64,000 bases of DNA, from assembly GCF_037975245.1 (NCBI RefSeq), contig NC_092579.1:21398666-21462665 (forward strand), read 5' to 3'. The position numbers were made by a program, and so were the translations under genes. This DNA is from Apostichopus japonicus. Lineage: Eukaryota > Echinodermata > Holothuroidea > Aspidochirotida > Stichopodidae. Below are positions 62,635 through 64,000 of the stretch, piece after piece. Below the pieces are notes generated by a model. It was not told where the DNA came from, ran no database searches, and saw only the letters and a list, made by a program, of their open reading frames with translations. The first letter of the stretch is position 1. The number at the start of each line of letters is the position of its first letter.

Positions 62635-63735
62635 GGACTTCATTCCTTGCTTCATGTTTAGACAATTTGGTCAAAGATCAATAAGAATAAAACAGGAATA
62701 AGAACCCAACTACAGTAGATATTTCTGGTTGCAAAACTCTAACATAGGTGTTTTGATATCTGAATGGTACAGTAGATTCGAGATCCTGAAGTGTGTCAAA
62801 GAGGGGGGGGGGGGGATGTAGCACTAACATGTTACCAATATTTCTAGGTAGATGGAAAAGTGCACACACATGCATACCGATTGGAGGAACCTGTGAAGAA
62901 AATTTCAAATCAGTCATGGGCTTAAACCAGACTTCAGAGTTAGACTTTCAACTTATTAATGTCACAGTCAGTTTGTGCATAGTTTGTTAGGTGAACGATG
63001 TTTGTCGTTAAGGAAATTGCTTAGATTTTTTTAGACAATATACTTAAATTACAAGGATACTGTAGTAACATATAATGTCTCCACTGCACTTTTATCTTTT
63101 CTGCTTAAATGTTTTAAACATTTAGATGTGTCATTTGAAATACAGCATGTTTATTCTTCTTGGAAACTGTTATTGCTTTTCTTAGCAAGGTTACTGAAGT
63201 ATGCTGAAACACTTAAATTCTTGCAAATAAGACACAGAGCTTTTGTGAAACGTAACACAATCGATCAAACTTCCATTTTATAAGCGAGTTATTCTGTTGT
63301 CGAGATATAACACATCAACAGTGTTATTCACTTTATTCGGATAAGTGCAACTGCACAGTAATCTGTGATGTCATTCATGGCACCCCCCCCCACCAGTTGC
63401 TTTTTTTCTTCTCTAAAATTGAAATTATATGAAAAATAATTCAATTAAGTGAGAAGATGTTACATGTCATATCAATTGATAATGTGTGACCACATGACTT
63501 CATCACAACTAAACACTGATTTCTGTATGCAGAGGTTCCCCATTGCATCGAGGGAAATGAGAAAAAAAAACAAAAAAACACAGTTTGAGGTGTTTGTCCC
63601 TCTTTGATATCACAAACTATTGCACAATGTCACTTAAATCTGAAGAAAACGAATCAAATTTCAAAATTACATACGTCGGCAACGGAACGAGCTAGCAAGA
63701 TGGGAAGTTTGGGACTAATGTGTTCCTTTTTACTA
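62635..63735. other. Upstream of MRTF leader exon, no supported gene
   Basis: AT-rich with a G13 run at 62803-62815 and a C9 run near 63384. May include MRTF promoter or an upstream intron. No convincing core promoter element was identified. Confidence 0.5.
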
Positions 63736-64000
63736 GCTCTGTGATGTACATTTGTTTAAATTTTAAGACTCCTTTATCCCTTACATTAAAAGCTTTTAAT
63801 CTGCATATATATACCATTTTGGTGGATGTTAGCCTTTTTTTACCGCTACGGGTAGGGTCCATCTCTAACGAGGGATTTCTTCTAATGGTGACAGTACAGA
63901 ATATACCGTATCTCCACACAAGCACCGAACTACCGCAAGACTTGCTCTGTGATGTACATTTGTTTAAATTTTAGACTCCTTTATCCCTTACGTTAAAAGC
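63736..64000. repeat. Direct repeat, 208-bp spacing, cut by window end
   Basis: GCTCTGTGATGTACATTTGT and the following about 36 bp (to TTAAAAGC) occur at 63736-63791 and again at 63944-64000 with two differences. Probably the first units of a tandem array continuing beyond the window. Confidence 0.8.

Overview
The window is animal nuclear DNA, AT-rich, with long introns flanked by consensus GT/AG sites and many simple repeats. It is dominated by one gene on the minus strand, a myocardin-related transcription factor (MRTF/MKL family, the actin-regulated coactivator of SRF). The protein fits an invertebrate deuterostome. An echinoderm is my best guess, from the single-copy-looking MRTF and the very frequent poly-G/poly-C tracts, but species is not determinable here and this is low confidence. 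Layout, read in the gene's direction (high to low coordinates): a 5' leader exon ends at 62215 and carries a short upstream ORF; a 118-bp intron follows; the first main coding exon is 62021-60869 and encodes a 384-residue Gln/Asn-rich extension. A 43.4-kb intron comes next, then seven coding exons: 17486-17418 (RPEL1), 15181-15123, 6293-6218 (RPEL2), 5472-5311 (basic stretch and RPEL3), 4566-2597 (basic region, Q-rich segment, SAP domain, leucine zipper, proline tract, PPxY), 2080-1960 and 1047-482 (transactivation region and stop). All eight coding segments join in phase: 4176 nt, 1391 residues plus stop. The domain order is that of vertebrate MRTF-A/B. The giant first intron holds at least two ATG-initiated, donor-terminated ORFs in the same phase as the main first exon: 36082-35995 (lysine-rich) and 60382-60289. 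They are the best candidates for alternative first exons, so the gene may make MRTF isoforms with interchangeable N-termini before RPEL1. The rest of the intron carries a 150-bp satellite with a 300-bp higher-order period, minisatellites of about 25 and about 46 bp, an ATGT microsatellite, a tRNA-like SINE fragment, a 5'-truncated LINE tail, and a 77-bp insert with a perfect 13-bp target-site duplication whose hairpin plus CGAAACGTC motif resembles the small hammerhead motifs of Penelope-like elements. The same motif occurs as a head-to-head pair about 200 bp upstream of the MRTF leader exon. A 51-bp minisatellite lies in the last intron, and a 208-bp-spaced direct repeat runs off the right edge. 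I found no second protein-coding gene that I can support, no tRNA or rRNA gene, and no CRISPR. Candidate alternative exons, promoters and ribozyme-like motifs are inferences from sequence alone.
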